Shown here: piece after piece, positions 1 through 7,391 of the stretch | Position numbering within the stretch: the stretch's first letter is position 1 | Layout of the letters: each line of letters begins with the position of its first letter | Source of the DNA: SIG565 sp045594065 | Lineage (GTDB): Bacteria; Bacillota; Clostridia; Oscillospirales; Acutalibacteraceae | Assembly: GCA_045594065.1 (NCBI GenBank) | Contig: JAZNXU010000040.1 | Span: 1-64,000 of the forward strand | Direction of reading: 5' to 3' | DNA: 64,000 nucleotides | Program-made: the position numbers and the translations under genes | The notes under the pieces: generated by a model | What the model was told of the DNA's origin: nothing | Seen by the model: the letters and a program-made list of their open reading frames with translations, nothing else | Databases searched by the model: none

Positions 1-61
1 TTCCGTTAAGTCCAAACAGTAATAATGCCGATATGTATTTAATAAACGCCTTGCTATTCAT
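1..61 (-). CDS. 5' end of a membrane protein, possibly an EamA/DMT transporter (partial)
   Basis: An ATG at 61 reading leftward opens a frame that runs off the window after 20 codons. The peptide is a short basic head followed by a hydrophobic stretch containing SALLLFGLNG, which resembles the first membrane helix of EamA/DMT-type transporters. An extended -10 (TGG then TATAAT) lies on the same strand at 99-104, about 38 bases upstream. No strong Shine-Dalgarno is seen and an in-frame stop lies just upstream, so this start is the only reasonable one. The family is a guess from 20 residues; the missing gene body would decide it. Confidence 0.4.
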   Translation of the reverse strand, partial: MNSKAFIKYISALLLFGLNG

Positions 62-178
62 TTCGGGTACAACCTTTTCAACTTCTTATATTTAATTGAT
101 TATACCACAAAATTATGAATTTTTCTACCCAATAGTAAAAGGACGCTAACAACTGAACAAGTCCGTTAAAAACGAACA

Positions 179-332
179 ATGACAAAAAGGAATACCTGAT
201 ACACCACAAAAAACAATTGATAAGATTGTTAGAAAGCATCGCGAAGGCAAATCAATAAAATCATTAGCAGCAAGGTAGTTATCCTTTGTATATCACCATA
301 AAAAATGGAAAGAATATCTAATACAATATTAA
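179..332 (+). pseudogene. Transposase OrfA-like relic (helix-turn-helix fragment)
   Basis: An ATG at 179 starts MTKRNT and then stops. One base out of frame the reading continues as DKIVRKHREGKSIKSLAAR, then a stop, then a segment containing YHHKKWKEYL. This pattern (recognition helix followed by a Y-x-W-K-K-like tail) resembles the OrfA helix-turn-helix of IS3/IS150-type elements. With a frameshift and a nonsense codon it cannot be functional. No inverted repeats or OrfB were found nearby. The identification is by eye and modest. Confidence 0.35.
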
Positions 333-345
333 CGGAGGTAAGTTT

Positions 346-1008
346 ATGTTTAAACACGAAAAGATGCTATTTCATCCTGTAGCAGTAGAGAAACCAAATC
401 CGCAGTACGCGGCACTTTTACAAGAACAACTTGGCGGCGGTAACGGTGAACTAAAGGCGGCTATGCAGTATATGTCACAGAGTTTTAGAATTAAAGACCC
501 TGAAATCAAGGATTTATTTCTTGACATTGCCGCCGAGGAACTTGGTCATATGGAGATGGTTGCACAAACCATTAACCTATTAAACGGACACGATGTTGAT
601 GCCGAGAAGGTGCCATCTGGCGAGATTCAGTCCCACGTGCTTTTAGGTCTTAACCCCGGTCTTATCAACGCATCGGGCTACTCTTGGACAGGCGACTATG
701 TAACGGTTACGGGAGACCTCTGTGCAGACCTACTCAGCAATATCGCATCTGAGCAACGCGCAAAGGTGGTTTACGAGTACCTCTACCGTCAGATTGATGA
801 CAAAAAGGTGCGTGAGACCATCGACTTCCTTTTAAACCGTGAGGAAGCGCACAATCAGATGTTCCGCGATGCCTTTAATAAGGTGCAGAACTCCGGTTCT
901 AACCGAGATTTCGGCACAACAAAGGCTGCTAAAATGTATTTTTCTATGTCAGATCCCGGTCCTAACGCATTTGCGACAAACGATACAAAGCCTGTTTCTT
1001 TTGAATAA
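346..1008 (+). CDS. cotJC: Manganese catalase family protein, CotJC-like
   Basis: A 220-residue protein of the di-manganese catalase family, which dismutates hydrogen peroxide; short members such as CotJC are found in the spore coat. The ferritin-like ligand motifs are visible: GELKAAMQYM near residue 32, EELGHMEM near 64, SEQRAKVVYEYLY in the middle and REEAHNQMF near 166, giving the Glu and Glu-x-x-His metal ligands. The length matches CotJC rather than the longer KatN forms. The start is supported by GGAGGT at 334-339. The usual cotJA and cotJB partners are absent upstream, where only a transposase relic is seen. A strong terminator follows at 1019, so the gene is monocistronic. The spore-coat role is inferred from family and from the sporulation genes elsewhere in the window. 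Confidence 0.88.
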   Translation: MFKHEKMLFHPVAVEKPNPQYAALLQEQLGGGNGELKAAMQYMSQSFRIKDPEIKDLFLDIAAEELGHMEMVAQTINLLNGHDVDAEKVPSGEIQSHVLLGLNPGLINASGYSWTGDYVTVTGDLCADLLSNIASEQRAKVVYEYLYRQIDDKKVRETIDFLLNREEAHNQMFRDAFNKVQNSGSNRDFGTTKAAKMYFSMSDPGPNAFATNDTKPVSFE

Positions 1009-1018
1009 AAGCAAAAAT

Positions 1019-1051
1019 CCGCTGAGGAGTTTGTTCCTCAGCGGCAATTTT
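1019..1051 (+). terminator. Intrinsic terminator after the catalase gene
   Basis: A 10-bp perfect stem (CCGCTGAGGA / TCCTCAGCGG) with a 6-base loop is followed by CAATTTTT, starting 11 bases after the catalase stop codon. Confidence 0.85.
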
Positions 1052-1115
1052 TATCTTTCCCTATACATCACAACAGTTCGATATATTGGAAATTGTCTAC
1101 ATTTTTTATTTCATA

Positions 1116-1625
1116 TCACCTTGCCGTAGATTTAACCTGCCACCAATCATTTCCTAAATTATATATTTTATGATTTCCCCAGTTGGTAGGTTTTTCTTTT
1201 GACTTAATAATAGCAAATGCACCTACTGCATCGTCATCGGTGATTTCCAAATATTCTGCACTCTTTATCATTATTAATTCTTGTCGTTGAGGACCAGTGT
1301 AATACTTTGATATGTTTTTAAGAGCGGCTTTTTGTTTCTCATTTAAATTGACATAATAAACCGTATCTTCTTTGTCGGGCGAATAGATAGTTTGTGTTAG
1401 AGATTCTCCATCTTCTGATATATCAAGGAACATAGTACCATTATGAGTATTTCTTTCATTGATATATTCTTTATAATAATCAAATGCAACATCAGCGATT
1501 ATATTGTAATCTTCGGATATTTTATTCCACTCTGTTTTCTTTTCCAATGATGGATTTAAAAATAAAAAAGTGAATATTAAAAATAATCCTATTACAATTG
1601 CTAAGATACTTTTTTTGTTTTTCAT
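1116..1625 (-). CDS. Hypothetical membrane-anchored protein
   Basis: A 169-residue protein I do not recognise. It begins with a basic MKNKK head and one hydrophobic segment (about residues 7-24), so it is probably an N-terminal anchor or uncleaved signal with the rest outside the membrane. The exported part is acidic and has no cysteines or obvious catalytic motif. The start at 1625 is chosen because AAGGG lies a few bases upstream; an in-frame start six codons earlier lacks a ribosome site. It stands alone between the catalase terminator and a membrane-protein gene. Confidence 0.6.
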   Translation of the reverse strand: MKNKKSILAIVIGLFLIFTFLFLNPSLEKKTEWNKISEDYNIIADVAFDYYKEYINERNTHNGTMFLDISEDGESLTQTIYSPDKEDTVYYVNLNEKQKAALKNISKYYTGPQRQELIMIKSAEYLEITDDDAVGAFAIIKSKEKPTNWGNHKIYNLGNDWWQVKSTAR

Positions 1626-1710
1626 ATAAACACCCTTTTGCAAATAAATTCTTATATATCGAACTAATTATACCATATAATAATTTAAAATTCCACTATT
1701 ATGATTTGAA

Positions 1711-2166
1711 TCACCACATAACTGTACCACCGTTGAGGAGGGGTGCGTGTCTGGGGTTGAACATAAGGTTTAAAGAGAGAGCAATTAGGAATACGAGTGC
1801 GATAAAGCAACCATTGACGATGAGTATTTTTGACATTTTATCCTTTGTTGCTTTATCGGTGAATATTACATAGTAGATAAAACCGACAATAGCACAAAAA
1901 ATAAGAGAAAATCCGAAAGGTCGGCGCCAATAGATAGCGTAAAACACTCCCCAAAAGCAGACTGCGGTCAGCATTAAGTAGACTAAAAATCGCACCGCTT
2001 TTGATTTTGCATCCACAAGGACGAGAGCTGCGGGGTTATCCAACATTGAAAGTTCAAATCGCATCACAATTGCATCGTCAAGATAGATAAATATGTACCC
2101 GGTCATTATTCCGGCTACAAGTTCGATTAGATATGTACAAACCATACAACTATTACTGCGGGACAC
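1711..2166 (-). CDS. Hypothetical multi-pass membrane protein
   Basis: A 151-residue protein with about four hydrophobic segments, not matched to a family I know. The GTG start at 2166 lies inside the end of the upstream DUF6088-like gene (14-base overlap) and a GAGGT sits about 11 bases before it, so translation is probably coupled. The paired arrangement suggests it works with, or is controlled by, the upstream protein. No catalytic motif is visible. Confidence 0.6.
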   Translation of the reverse strand: MSRSNSCMVCTYLIELVAGIMTGYIFIYLDDAIVMRFELSMLDNPAALVLVDAKSKAVRFLVYLMLTAVCFWGVFYAIYWRRPFGFSLIFCAIVGFIYYVIFTDKATKDKMSKILIVNGCFIALVFLIALSLNLMFNPRHAPLLNGGTVMW

Positions 2167-2773
2167 GGTATATTACCTCACTTTCAATTAGATTTCTGCA
2201 AGTCTTATCGGGAAAATACGGTATGTATTTGGTGATTTGTCGTTGGGTGATTCGGTTTTCTGTGATATAGTCGGATATGAGTTTGCGTTTATACTCGTCA
2301 AGAGTCTCGACATCAATGCCGTTCATTAGTTCCAAAAGGCATTGAACAGGTGCGTTGTGTTTGTCGATGGTTGTTCTGGCTTTATGAAGTATTACTAACT
2401 GACTGCCAACTGTAATTTTCGTAACATCCTTACTTGCATTGTTACTAAATATGTCTATGGCATTGATATTGTATTTAATTAAACCTAAAAGTTTTTGAAT
2501 ATATCTCCCCGAATAATACCCATAAACCAAATCACCGTCAGAAATATATTTTTTCTCAATAACTTTGTTTTGATTAAAAAACGATGTGCCAAACTTTGTC
2601 TTTCGCGGAATATAATACATTCCGCGTTCAAAGCGAATTACCTTTTTTGCCTCACATAATTTTGTAACCTCTTTAATTATTTGCTGTTTGCTATAATCTT
2701 CTTTTTCAATTTCAGATAACATAAACGGTGTATTATATCCAAATTGTTTTATTAAACTATCAATTAATTTCAT
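2153..2773 (-). CDS. DUF6088-like protein (AbiEi-type antitoxin fold)
   Basis: A 206-residue protein resembling DUF6088 and AbiEi-type transcriptional antitoxins. It has an N-terminal winged-helix-like part (about residues 1-60, ending in FERGMYYIPRKTKFG) and then a domain with DGDLVYGYYSGRYIQKLLG and TVGSQLVILHKART, as in this family. The start at 2773 has a strong GGAGG; an upstream in-frame start has none. AbiEi-type proteins normally pair with an AbiEii nucleotidyltransferase toxin. Here the overlapping downstream gene instead encodes a small membrane protein, so this is either an orphan or a different pairing. Family call by eye, moderately sure. Confidence 0.62.
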   Translation of the reverse strand: MKLIDSLIKQFGYNTPFMLSEIEKEDYSKQQIIKEVTKLCEAKKVIRFERGMYYIPRKTKFGTSFFNQNKVIEKKYISDGDLVYGYYSGRYIQKLLGLIKYNINAIDIFSNNASKDVTKITVGSQLVILHKARTTIDKHNAPVQCLLELMNGIDVETLDEYKRKLISDYITENRITQRQITKYIPYFPDKTCRNLIESEVIYRVPQ

Positions 2774-2933
2774 TTTTATACCTCCTTTGCGGAAATAACT
2801 TTCAGTCGGCAACTGAAATTAAATTCCAAAATTTTGTGATTGTTTACTCGTTCTTGACATTCAAACCCAAGTGTTTTATACTGTGTTATGAGCATTACTG
2901 AATATGCTCAAAACCCGCATAAATACAGGGATT

Positions 2934-3653
2934 TCAAGACTTTATGTAATGTGATAAACCTCCCTTTATGTAAAATTGTGTGTAGAAAAAGACCATACCC
3001 TCGTGTCTTGGGTATGGTCTTATTTTAACATCTTGGGGTGCCATTGCGGCACCCATATTGTTGGCATCTTTAACGCCTAAATCGCAAATTTTGCCTATTA
3101 TAGCTTTATCAATATATGCCTTGGTGGGCTCATCTGTCAGCACAACCGCTCCCGAGCCTGTTACCGTCCATTGGGCCGTCGGTGTGCGTTGAGAGCCATA
3201 TTCAAGCGGAAAACGGTACTGCCTTTCGGCCGAGCAGAAATGTGAAGAAGTAACCGAAACTGTCTTTTTAGCAACCCCTGCCTCAATATATATGGCGGCG
3301 TTAATAAGTGATAATGCCATTGTAGAACAGGCGCCATAAAGCCCGCAAAATGGTATGTCAAAATCCATTAATCCAAAAGACGAGCCGATACACTGATTAA
3401 GCAAGTCGCCTGCAAAAATACAATCAATATCAGCAAAATTGACCGCCGACTTCTTTAACGCCTTTTCCACAGCTAATTTTTGCAGCTTGCTTTCGGCTTT
3501 TTCAAAAGAATCTTCACCAAAAAGGCTGTCTGACCCGCAAATATCGAAGCATCTTCCGTACGGCCCCTCACTCTCCTTAGGCCCCACGACCGAGGCAAAG
3601 CTTAGAATTGACGGTTTTTTATTAAAGGTTATTGTTTTAGATTTATTAGACAC
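2934..3653 (-). pseudogene. spoVAD: spoVAD, 3'-truncated (copy A)
   Basis: Residues 1 to about 206 read as stage V sporulation protein AD, a thiolase-fold protein needed for dipicolinate uptake into the spore: GPYGRCFDICGSDSLFG, FAGDLLNQCIGSSFG, FCGLYGACSTM and NNMGAAMAP are typical. Similarity stops abruptly after GAAMAP (about position 3036). The last 33 residues are unrelated and the frame runs across a terminator hairpin. SpoVAD is normally about 335-340 residues, so the C-terminal third is missing. spoVAC and spoVAE, the usual neighbours, are absent. The GTG start has GGGAGAG upstream, so a truncated protein might still be made, but it is unlikely to work. Confidence 0.85.
2990..3020. 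terminator. Hairpin inside the truncated spoVAD frame
   Basis: An 11-bp perfect stem (AGACCATACCC / GGGTATGGTCT) with a 9-base loop. On the minus strand it is followed by a T run, so it would end leftward transcripts entering from the spoVAD fragment; on the plus strand only TATTTT follows. It lies just past the point where SpoVAD similarity stops. Confidence 0.6.
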
Positions 3654-3735
3654 AAAAATCTCTCCCGAAAGTTTTTATTAATATTCTCGTCGATTAGCCT
3701 GCAAATATACAAAAGCGGCCAAAAAGGCCGCTTTT
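3412..3735. repeat. Direct repeat, left copy (spoVAD 5' end plus upstream terminator)
   Basis: This segment matches 7049-7372 in the same orientation without gaps, offset 3637 bases. By eye the coding part (about 245 bp) differs at only about a dozen positions, and the 60 bp upstream of the start are less alike. The repeat includes the terminator hairpin of the gene upstream of spoVAD. Recombination between the copies would delete or circularise the gmd, chimera and araC block. Confidence 0.85.
3711..3735 (-). terminator. Terminator of the gmd-chimera operon
   Basis: The sequence AAAAGCGGCC-AAAAA-GGCCGCTTTT forms a 10-bp stem three bases past the stop of the chimeric gene, ending in a short T run on the minus strand. 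The equivalent hairpin recurs at 7348-7372. Confidence 0.85.
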
Positions 3736-3737
3736 AG

Positions 3738-4979
3738 TTAGATATATTTTTTCATAAAATTTTCGATTAAAATTTTTTCAGCCTTTTCGGCTTCCTTTCT
3801 ATTTACAGCAGTTACTGATGTATAAATTTTAAGCTTTGGTTCTGTTCCCGACGGACGGACCACCAAAGAAAAATCCTTTGCCTTTATTTCAATAACATCT
3901 GATTTTGGTAAATTATCCACACCCGTTTTATAATCGATAACTTCATAATTATCAACCGCCTGAGTTTTCCTAATTGCATTCATAATACTCTGCATTTTTG
4001 CTTTACCTGCCATACCTTCAAAGCTGTAAGTATAAAGATTATTTATACAATAACCATATTTTAAATATAGCATCTTAATTTTTTCGTCAAGCGTTATTCC
4101 CTGATTTTTATAATACGCAGTCATTTCGGCAATTAAAATCGCAGGATTGACAGCATCCTTATCCCGCACATAAGTTCCGCTTAAATAACCATAGCTTTCC
4201 TCAAACCCAAAAATATATCTATTTATTTCTCCCTTTTTTTCAAGAATACCTATTTGTTCCCCTATGTACTTAAACCCCGTTAAAACATTTATCGTCTGCA
4301 CACCATAGTTTTCGGCAATTTTGTCAGCAAGAGATGTGGTAACGATAGTTTTAATCAAAACAGCTTTTTTAGGCATTGTTCCCACGGCAGTTCGCACAGA
4401 GCAAATATAGTCAAGCAATAGCAATCCCGTTTTATTTCCCGTAGGATGGTAATTATCGTTAGGACCGTAAAGATTTGTAGGCATAACACTTATATAATCG
4501 GTGCCGTACTGACGGTTTAAATACTCACAATATTTAAGTCCGCTGATTTTCGCCAATGCGTATGCCTCATTAGTAGGCTCAAGCGCACTTGTTAGCAAGC
4601 AATCTTCTTTCATCGGCTGTGGCGCCAAACGAGGATATATGCAGGAAGAACCTAAAAACTCAAGTTTTTTACAGCCGTTTTTAAAAGCAGAATTAATTAC
4701 ATTCATTTCTATCATCATATTTTCATACATAAAATCCGCCAGAGCATTTCGATTGGCTTCTATTCCACCAACCTTAGCCGCTGCCAAAAACACGTATTCA
4801 GGCTTTTCAGATTTAAAGAAATCTTCCACCGCCGCTTGATTAATTAAATTCAACTCACTGTGAGATTTCGTTATTATATTGGTGTATCCTTGTTTTTTAA
4901 GGCATCTTACAATAGCCGAGCCAACCATACCTTTGTGACCGGCAACATAAATCTTTGAATTAAGTTCCATTTCAAACAC
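3738..4979 (-). CDS. Chimera: GDP-L-fucose synthase N-terminus fused to phosphomannomutase C-terminus
   Basis: Residues 1-180 are the N-terminal part of GDP-L-fucose synthase (Fcl): cofactor loop GHKGMVGSA, LGSSCIYP with the catalytic serine, and YALAK with the catalytic Tyr140/Lys144, ending at PNDNYHPT. From residue 181 the sequence is the C-terminal half of a phosphoglucomutase/phosphomannomutase: GNKTGLLLLDYI, LTGFKYIGEQI, the sugar-binding GFEES (about 258-262) and the phosphate loop RPSGTEPK (375-382). The join near base 4440 is in frame. Fcl loses its substrate-binding C-terminus; the mutase loses its phosphoserine and metal-binding domains. Each half is therefore likely inactive for its normal reaction. 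The gene overlaps gmd by 8 bases. The GTG at 4979 is used; the ATG three codons later is an alternative. Internal deletion between adjacent fcl and pmm genes is the simplest origin, with misassembly as the alternative. Confidence 0.85.
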   Translation of the reverse strand: MFEMELNSKIYVAGHKGMVGSAIVRCLKKQGYTNIITKSHSELNLINQAAVEDFFKSEKPEYVFLAAAKVGGIEANRNALADFMYENMMIEMNVINSAFKNGCKKLEFLGSSCIYPRLAPQPMKEDCLLTSALEPTNEAYALAKISGLKYCEYLNRQYGTDYISVMPTNLYGPNDNYHPTGNKTGLLLLDYICSVRTAVGTMPKKAVLIKTIVTTSLADKIAENYGVQTINVLTGFKYIGEQIGILEKKGEINRYIFGFEESYGYLSGTYVRDKDAVNPAILIAEMTAYYKNQGITLDEKIKMLYLKYGYCINNLYTYSFEGMAGKAKMQSIMNAIRKTQAVDNYEVIDYKTGVDNLPKSDVIEIKAKDFSLVVRPSGTEPKLKIYTSVTAVNRKEAEKAEKILIENFMKKYI

Positions 4980-6012
4980 TTGCTTTCTCTTTTTTTGCTA
5001 ACTCGCGGTCATGCTTAGCCATAAGCTCTACCAATTGCTCGTAACTTGTCTTTTGCGGATTCCAACCAAGTACGGTTTTAGCTTTTGTAGGGTCACCCAA
5101 AAGATTATCAACATCGGTTGGTCTGAACCATGCGGGATTAACACAAACCAACATCTTTCCGGTTTTAACATCATATCCCTTTTCCTCGAGAGCCTTGCCA
5201 TCAAAACGCAATTCAATTCCGTTCGCCCTAAAAGCTTTTTCGGTAAAATCACGCACAGTATGCTGAACACCGGTTGCAATGACAAAATCCTCGGGTTTAT
5301 CGTGCTGAAGCATCAGCCACATACACTCAACATAATCTTTAGCATATCCCCAATCACGAAGTGAATCAAGATTACCTAATTCCAGATGGTCCTGCAAGCC
5401 CTCTGCGATGCGTGCCGCAGCAAGTGTAATTTTGCGAGTAAAAAAATTTTCACCACGGCGCTCTGACTCGTGATTAAATAAAATTCCGTTAACAGCAAAC
5501 ATTCCGTATGCCTCACGGTATTCTTTGGTTATCCAAAAACCGTATTGCTTTGCAACAGCATACGGGCTGTATGGATGAAACGGAGTTGTTTCTTTTTGGG
5601 GAATCTCCTCTACCTTACCATATAACTCGCTGGTGGAAGCCTGATAAATACGGCATGTTTTGGTCAAGCCTAAAATCCTGACAGCCTCCAAAACACGCAA
5701 AACACCTAATGCATCAACATCGCCTGAATATTCGGGAACATCAAAACTTACCTGCACATGGCTTTGTGCTGCAAGATTGTAAATCTCATCTGGTTTAACT
5801 TCACCTATTATTCTTATAAGACTTGAAGCATCGGATAAATCTCCGTCGTGCAGAACAATAGCATTATTTTGTATTAAATGTTCTATTCTACCCGTGTTTG
5901 CAACAGATGCGCGCCTTACAATGCCGTGAACTTCATAGCCTTTTTCAAGCAGAAATTCTGCTAAATACGAACCGTCTTGACCGGTTATTCCAGTAATAAG
6001 AGCTTTTTTCAT
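4972..6012 (-). CDS. gmd: GDP-mannose 4,6-dehydratase
   Basis: A full-length 346-residue short-chain dehydrogenase of the extended type that converts GDP-D-mannose to GDP-4-keto-6-deoxy-D-mannose, the first step of GDP-L-fucose synthesis. Motifs: NADP loop GITGQDGSYLAE at 8-19, YNLAAQSHVQVSF near 78, QASTSELYG with the catalytic Thr/Ser-Glu, and YSPYAVAKQY with Tyr-x-x-x-Lys near 149. The C-terminus contains the family's NPAWFRPTDVDNLLGD. An AAAGGTG lies before the ATG. It is the first gene of a two-gene operon with the chimeric fcl and is divergent from an AraC regulator. Its product would need an intact Fcl, which this operon lacks. Confidence 0.96.
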   Translation of the reverse strand: MKKALITGITGQDGSYLAEFLLEKGYEVHGIVRRASVANTGRIEHLIQNNAIVLHDGDLSDASSLIRIIGEVKPDEIYNLAAQSHVQVSFDVPEYSGDVDALGVLRVLEAVRILGLTKTCRIYQASTSELYGKVEEIPQKETTPFHPYSPYAVAKQYGFWITKEYREAYGMFAVNGILFNHESERRGENFFTRKITLAAARIAEGLQDHLELGNLDSLRDWGYAKDYVECMWLMLQHDKPEDFVIATGVQHTVRDFTEKAFRANGIELRFDGKALEEKGYDVKTGKMLVCVNPAWFRPTDVDNLLGDPTKAKTVLGWNPQKTSYEQLVELMAKHDRELAKKEKASV

Positions 6013-6141
6013 AAAATTTTCACCTTTAATAATTATTTAAATTAAATTATAAGGTGGTTTGTAACTTTTTTTAAGTGATTATCTTGATATTAAATAGCAT
6101 TATATTGACTTATGTGTTATAATTACTTTGAGGTGATTATT
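6013..6141. promoter_or_regulatory. Divergent gmd / araC control region
   Basis: This intergenic stretch lies between two divergent starts. On the minus strand a TATAAT (6046-6051) fits a gmd -10 box but has no good -35, as is common for activator-dependent promoters. On the plus strand a TATAAT lies just upstream of the araC ribosome site (GAGGTG, 6130-6135), also without a clear -35. The layout suggests the AraC protein controls gmd. Confidence 0.45.
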
Positions 6142-6993
6142 TTGAAAACTGAAAAGGGCACTTTGTATGACAGCCGAATAATTTACACTCCGTCAAAATT
6201 TGCAAAAACAAATTTATTGCATCTTCAAGAAACAGGTACAATACGAGCAAAAGAACCCCATACAAACAGTCGAGAAAATCTGAATTCTTATTTATTCTTT
6301 ATGGTCACTAAGGGTAACGGTACATTTATATATAATAAAATCACCTATCATATAAAGAAAGGTGACTGTGTGTTTATTGATTGTCGCACCCCCTACTCTC
6401 ACCGCTCCTCGGAAAATCTTTGGGAACTTAAATGGGTGCATTTTTACGGTCCAAATATGAAAGGAATTTATGATAAATATCTTGAGCGCGGCGGTATGCC
6501 CGCTTTTTCATCTAAAAAAATTGACGAATACAACTCAATTCTTAATAACATATTTTCAATTGCCTCGTCAAATGAATATATTCGCGATATGCAGATTTTT
6601 GAAAAACTGACAAATCTGCTTACCGTACTGATGAGTGAAAGCTACCGTGAAGAAAGAATTTATAAAACGAATAATCTTAACATTGATTTACAGCAGATAA
6701 AAGAATATTTAGACCAGAATTATTCATTAAAAATAACTTTGCAGGACCTTGCGGAAAAATTTTATATAAACAAATATTATCTTACCAGAATTTTTAAGCA
6801 GCAATTCGGCGTATCGCCTATAGATTACCTGCTGCATGTGCGTGTAACTCACGCAAAAACACTATTACGCTTTACCGATTTTAGCATAGAAAAAGTTGGT
6901 ATCGAATGCGGAATATCCGATACCAACTATTTTACGCGAATATTTAAAAAAATCGAAGGCTACCCGCCAGGGGAATATAGAAAAAGGTGGTAA
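6142..6993 (+). CDS. AraC-family transcriptional regulator with cupin-like sensor
   Basis: A 283-residue regulator. The N-terminal half (about 25-130) looks like the AraC-type sugar-binding cupin, with GNGTFIYN and KKGDCVFIDCRTPYSH. The C-terminus carries two helix-turn-helix motifs: LQDLAEKFYINKYYLTRIFK and VGIECGISDTNYFTRIFKK. I place the start at the TTG at 6142 because GAGGTG lies 6 bases upstream; an in-frame ATG ten codons earlier overlaps the probable -10. It is divergent from gmd, so a deoxysugar-related signal is plausible but unproven. A spoVAD relic begins right after its stop codon. Confidence 0.88.
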   Translation: MKTEKGTLYDSRIIYTPSKFAKTNLLHLQETGTIRAKEPHTNSRENLNSYLFFMVTKGNGTFIYNKITYHIKKGDCVFIDCRTPYSHRSSENLWELKWVHFYGPNMKGIYDKYLERGGMPAFSSKKIDEYNSILNNIFSIASSNEYIRDMQIFEKLTNLLTVLMSESYREERIYKTNNLNIDLQQIKEYLDQNYSLKITLQDLAEKFYINKYYLTRIFKQQFGVSPIDYLLHVRVTHAKTLLRFTDFSIEKVGIECGISDTNYFTRIFKKIEGYPPGEYRKRW

Positions 6994-6996
6994 TAT

Positions 6997-7290
6997 TGCG
7001 AGCGTTTATAAGTGCGAGCAGCATTGTAAAACAAGCACCGTAAAGTCCGCAAAAACACAATCAATATCAGCAAAATTAACTGCCGACCTCTTTAACGCCT
7101 TTTCCACAGCTAATTTTTGCAGCTTGCTTTCAGTTTTTTCATAAGAAGCTTCACCAAAAAGACTGTCTGACCCGCAAATATCGAAGCATCTTCCGTACGG
7201 CCCATCACTCTCCTTCGGCCCCACAACCGAGGCAAAGCTTAGAATTGACGGTTTTTTATTAAAGGTTATTGTTTTAGATCTATTAGACAC
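6997..7290 (-). pseudogene. spoVAD: spoVAD relic with internal deletion and frameshift (copy B)
   Basis: From the GTG at 7290 this reads as SpoVAD residues 1-81 (GPYGRCFDICGSDSLFG, VNFADIDCVFA), nearly identical to copy A. About 72 bp present in copy A are then missing, joined at the short repeat GCAAAA, and the reading shifts frame. In the other frame the sequence continues as CGLYGACFTMLLALINA, matching copy A's CGLYGACSTMALSLINA. It ends next to the araC stop. It is a dead fragment; the part beyond the deletion is less like copy A than the 5' part. Confidence 0.85.
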
Positions 7291-7372
7291 AAAAATTTTT
7301 CCCAACTGTTTTATTGATATTTCCACCGATTGTGCCTAAAAATATGCAAAAGCGGGCAAACGCCCGCTTTTA
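7049..7372. repeat. Direct repeat, right copy (spoVAD 5' end plus upstream terminator)
   Basis: Gapless partner of 3412-3735, same orientation, offset 3637 bases. The two copies bracket exactly the gmd, fcl-pmm chimera and araC genes. Confidence 0.85.
7348..7372 (-). terminator. Terminator at the downstream end of the polysaccharide operon
   Basis: The sequence AAAAGCGGGC-AAAC-GCCCGCTTTT forms a hairpin about 20 bases past the stop of the 7392-8351 gene, with a short T run on the minus strand. It is homologous in position to the hairpin at 3711-3735. Confidence 0.85.
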
Positions 7373-7391
7373 AAAATTAAATACTATTAGA

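Noticed and set aside
2820..2989. Possible end of an IS256-type element or a recombinase site (ACACACAATTTTACATAAAG-like stretch, plus a 6-bp inverted repeat)
   Set aside because: Only a vague resemblance to transposon ends; no partner repeat, target duplication or transposase was found.
4441..4979. The chimera as a genuine designed two-domain enzyme
   Set aside because: The join cuts both parents within their catalytic folds rather than at domain borders, so deletion is the simpler explanation.
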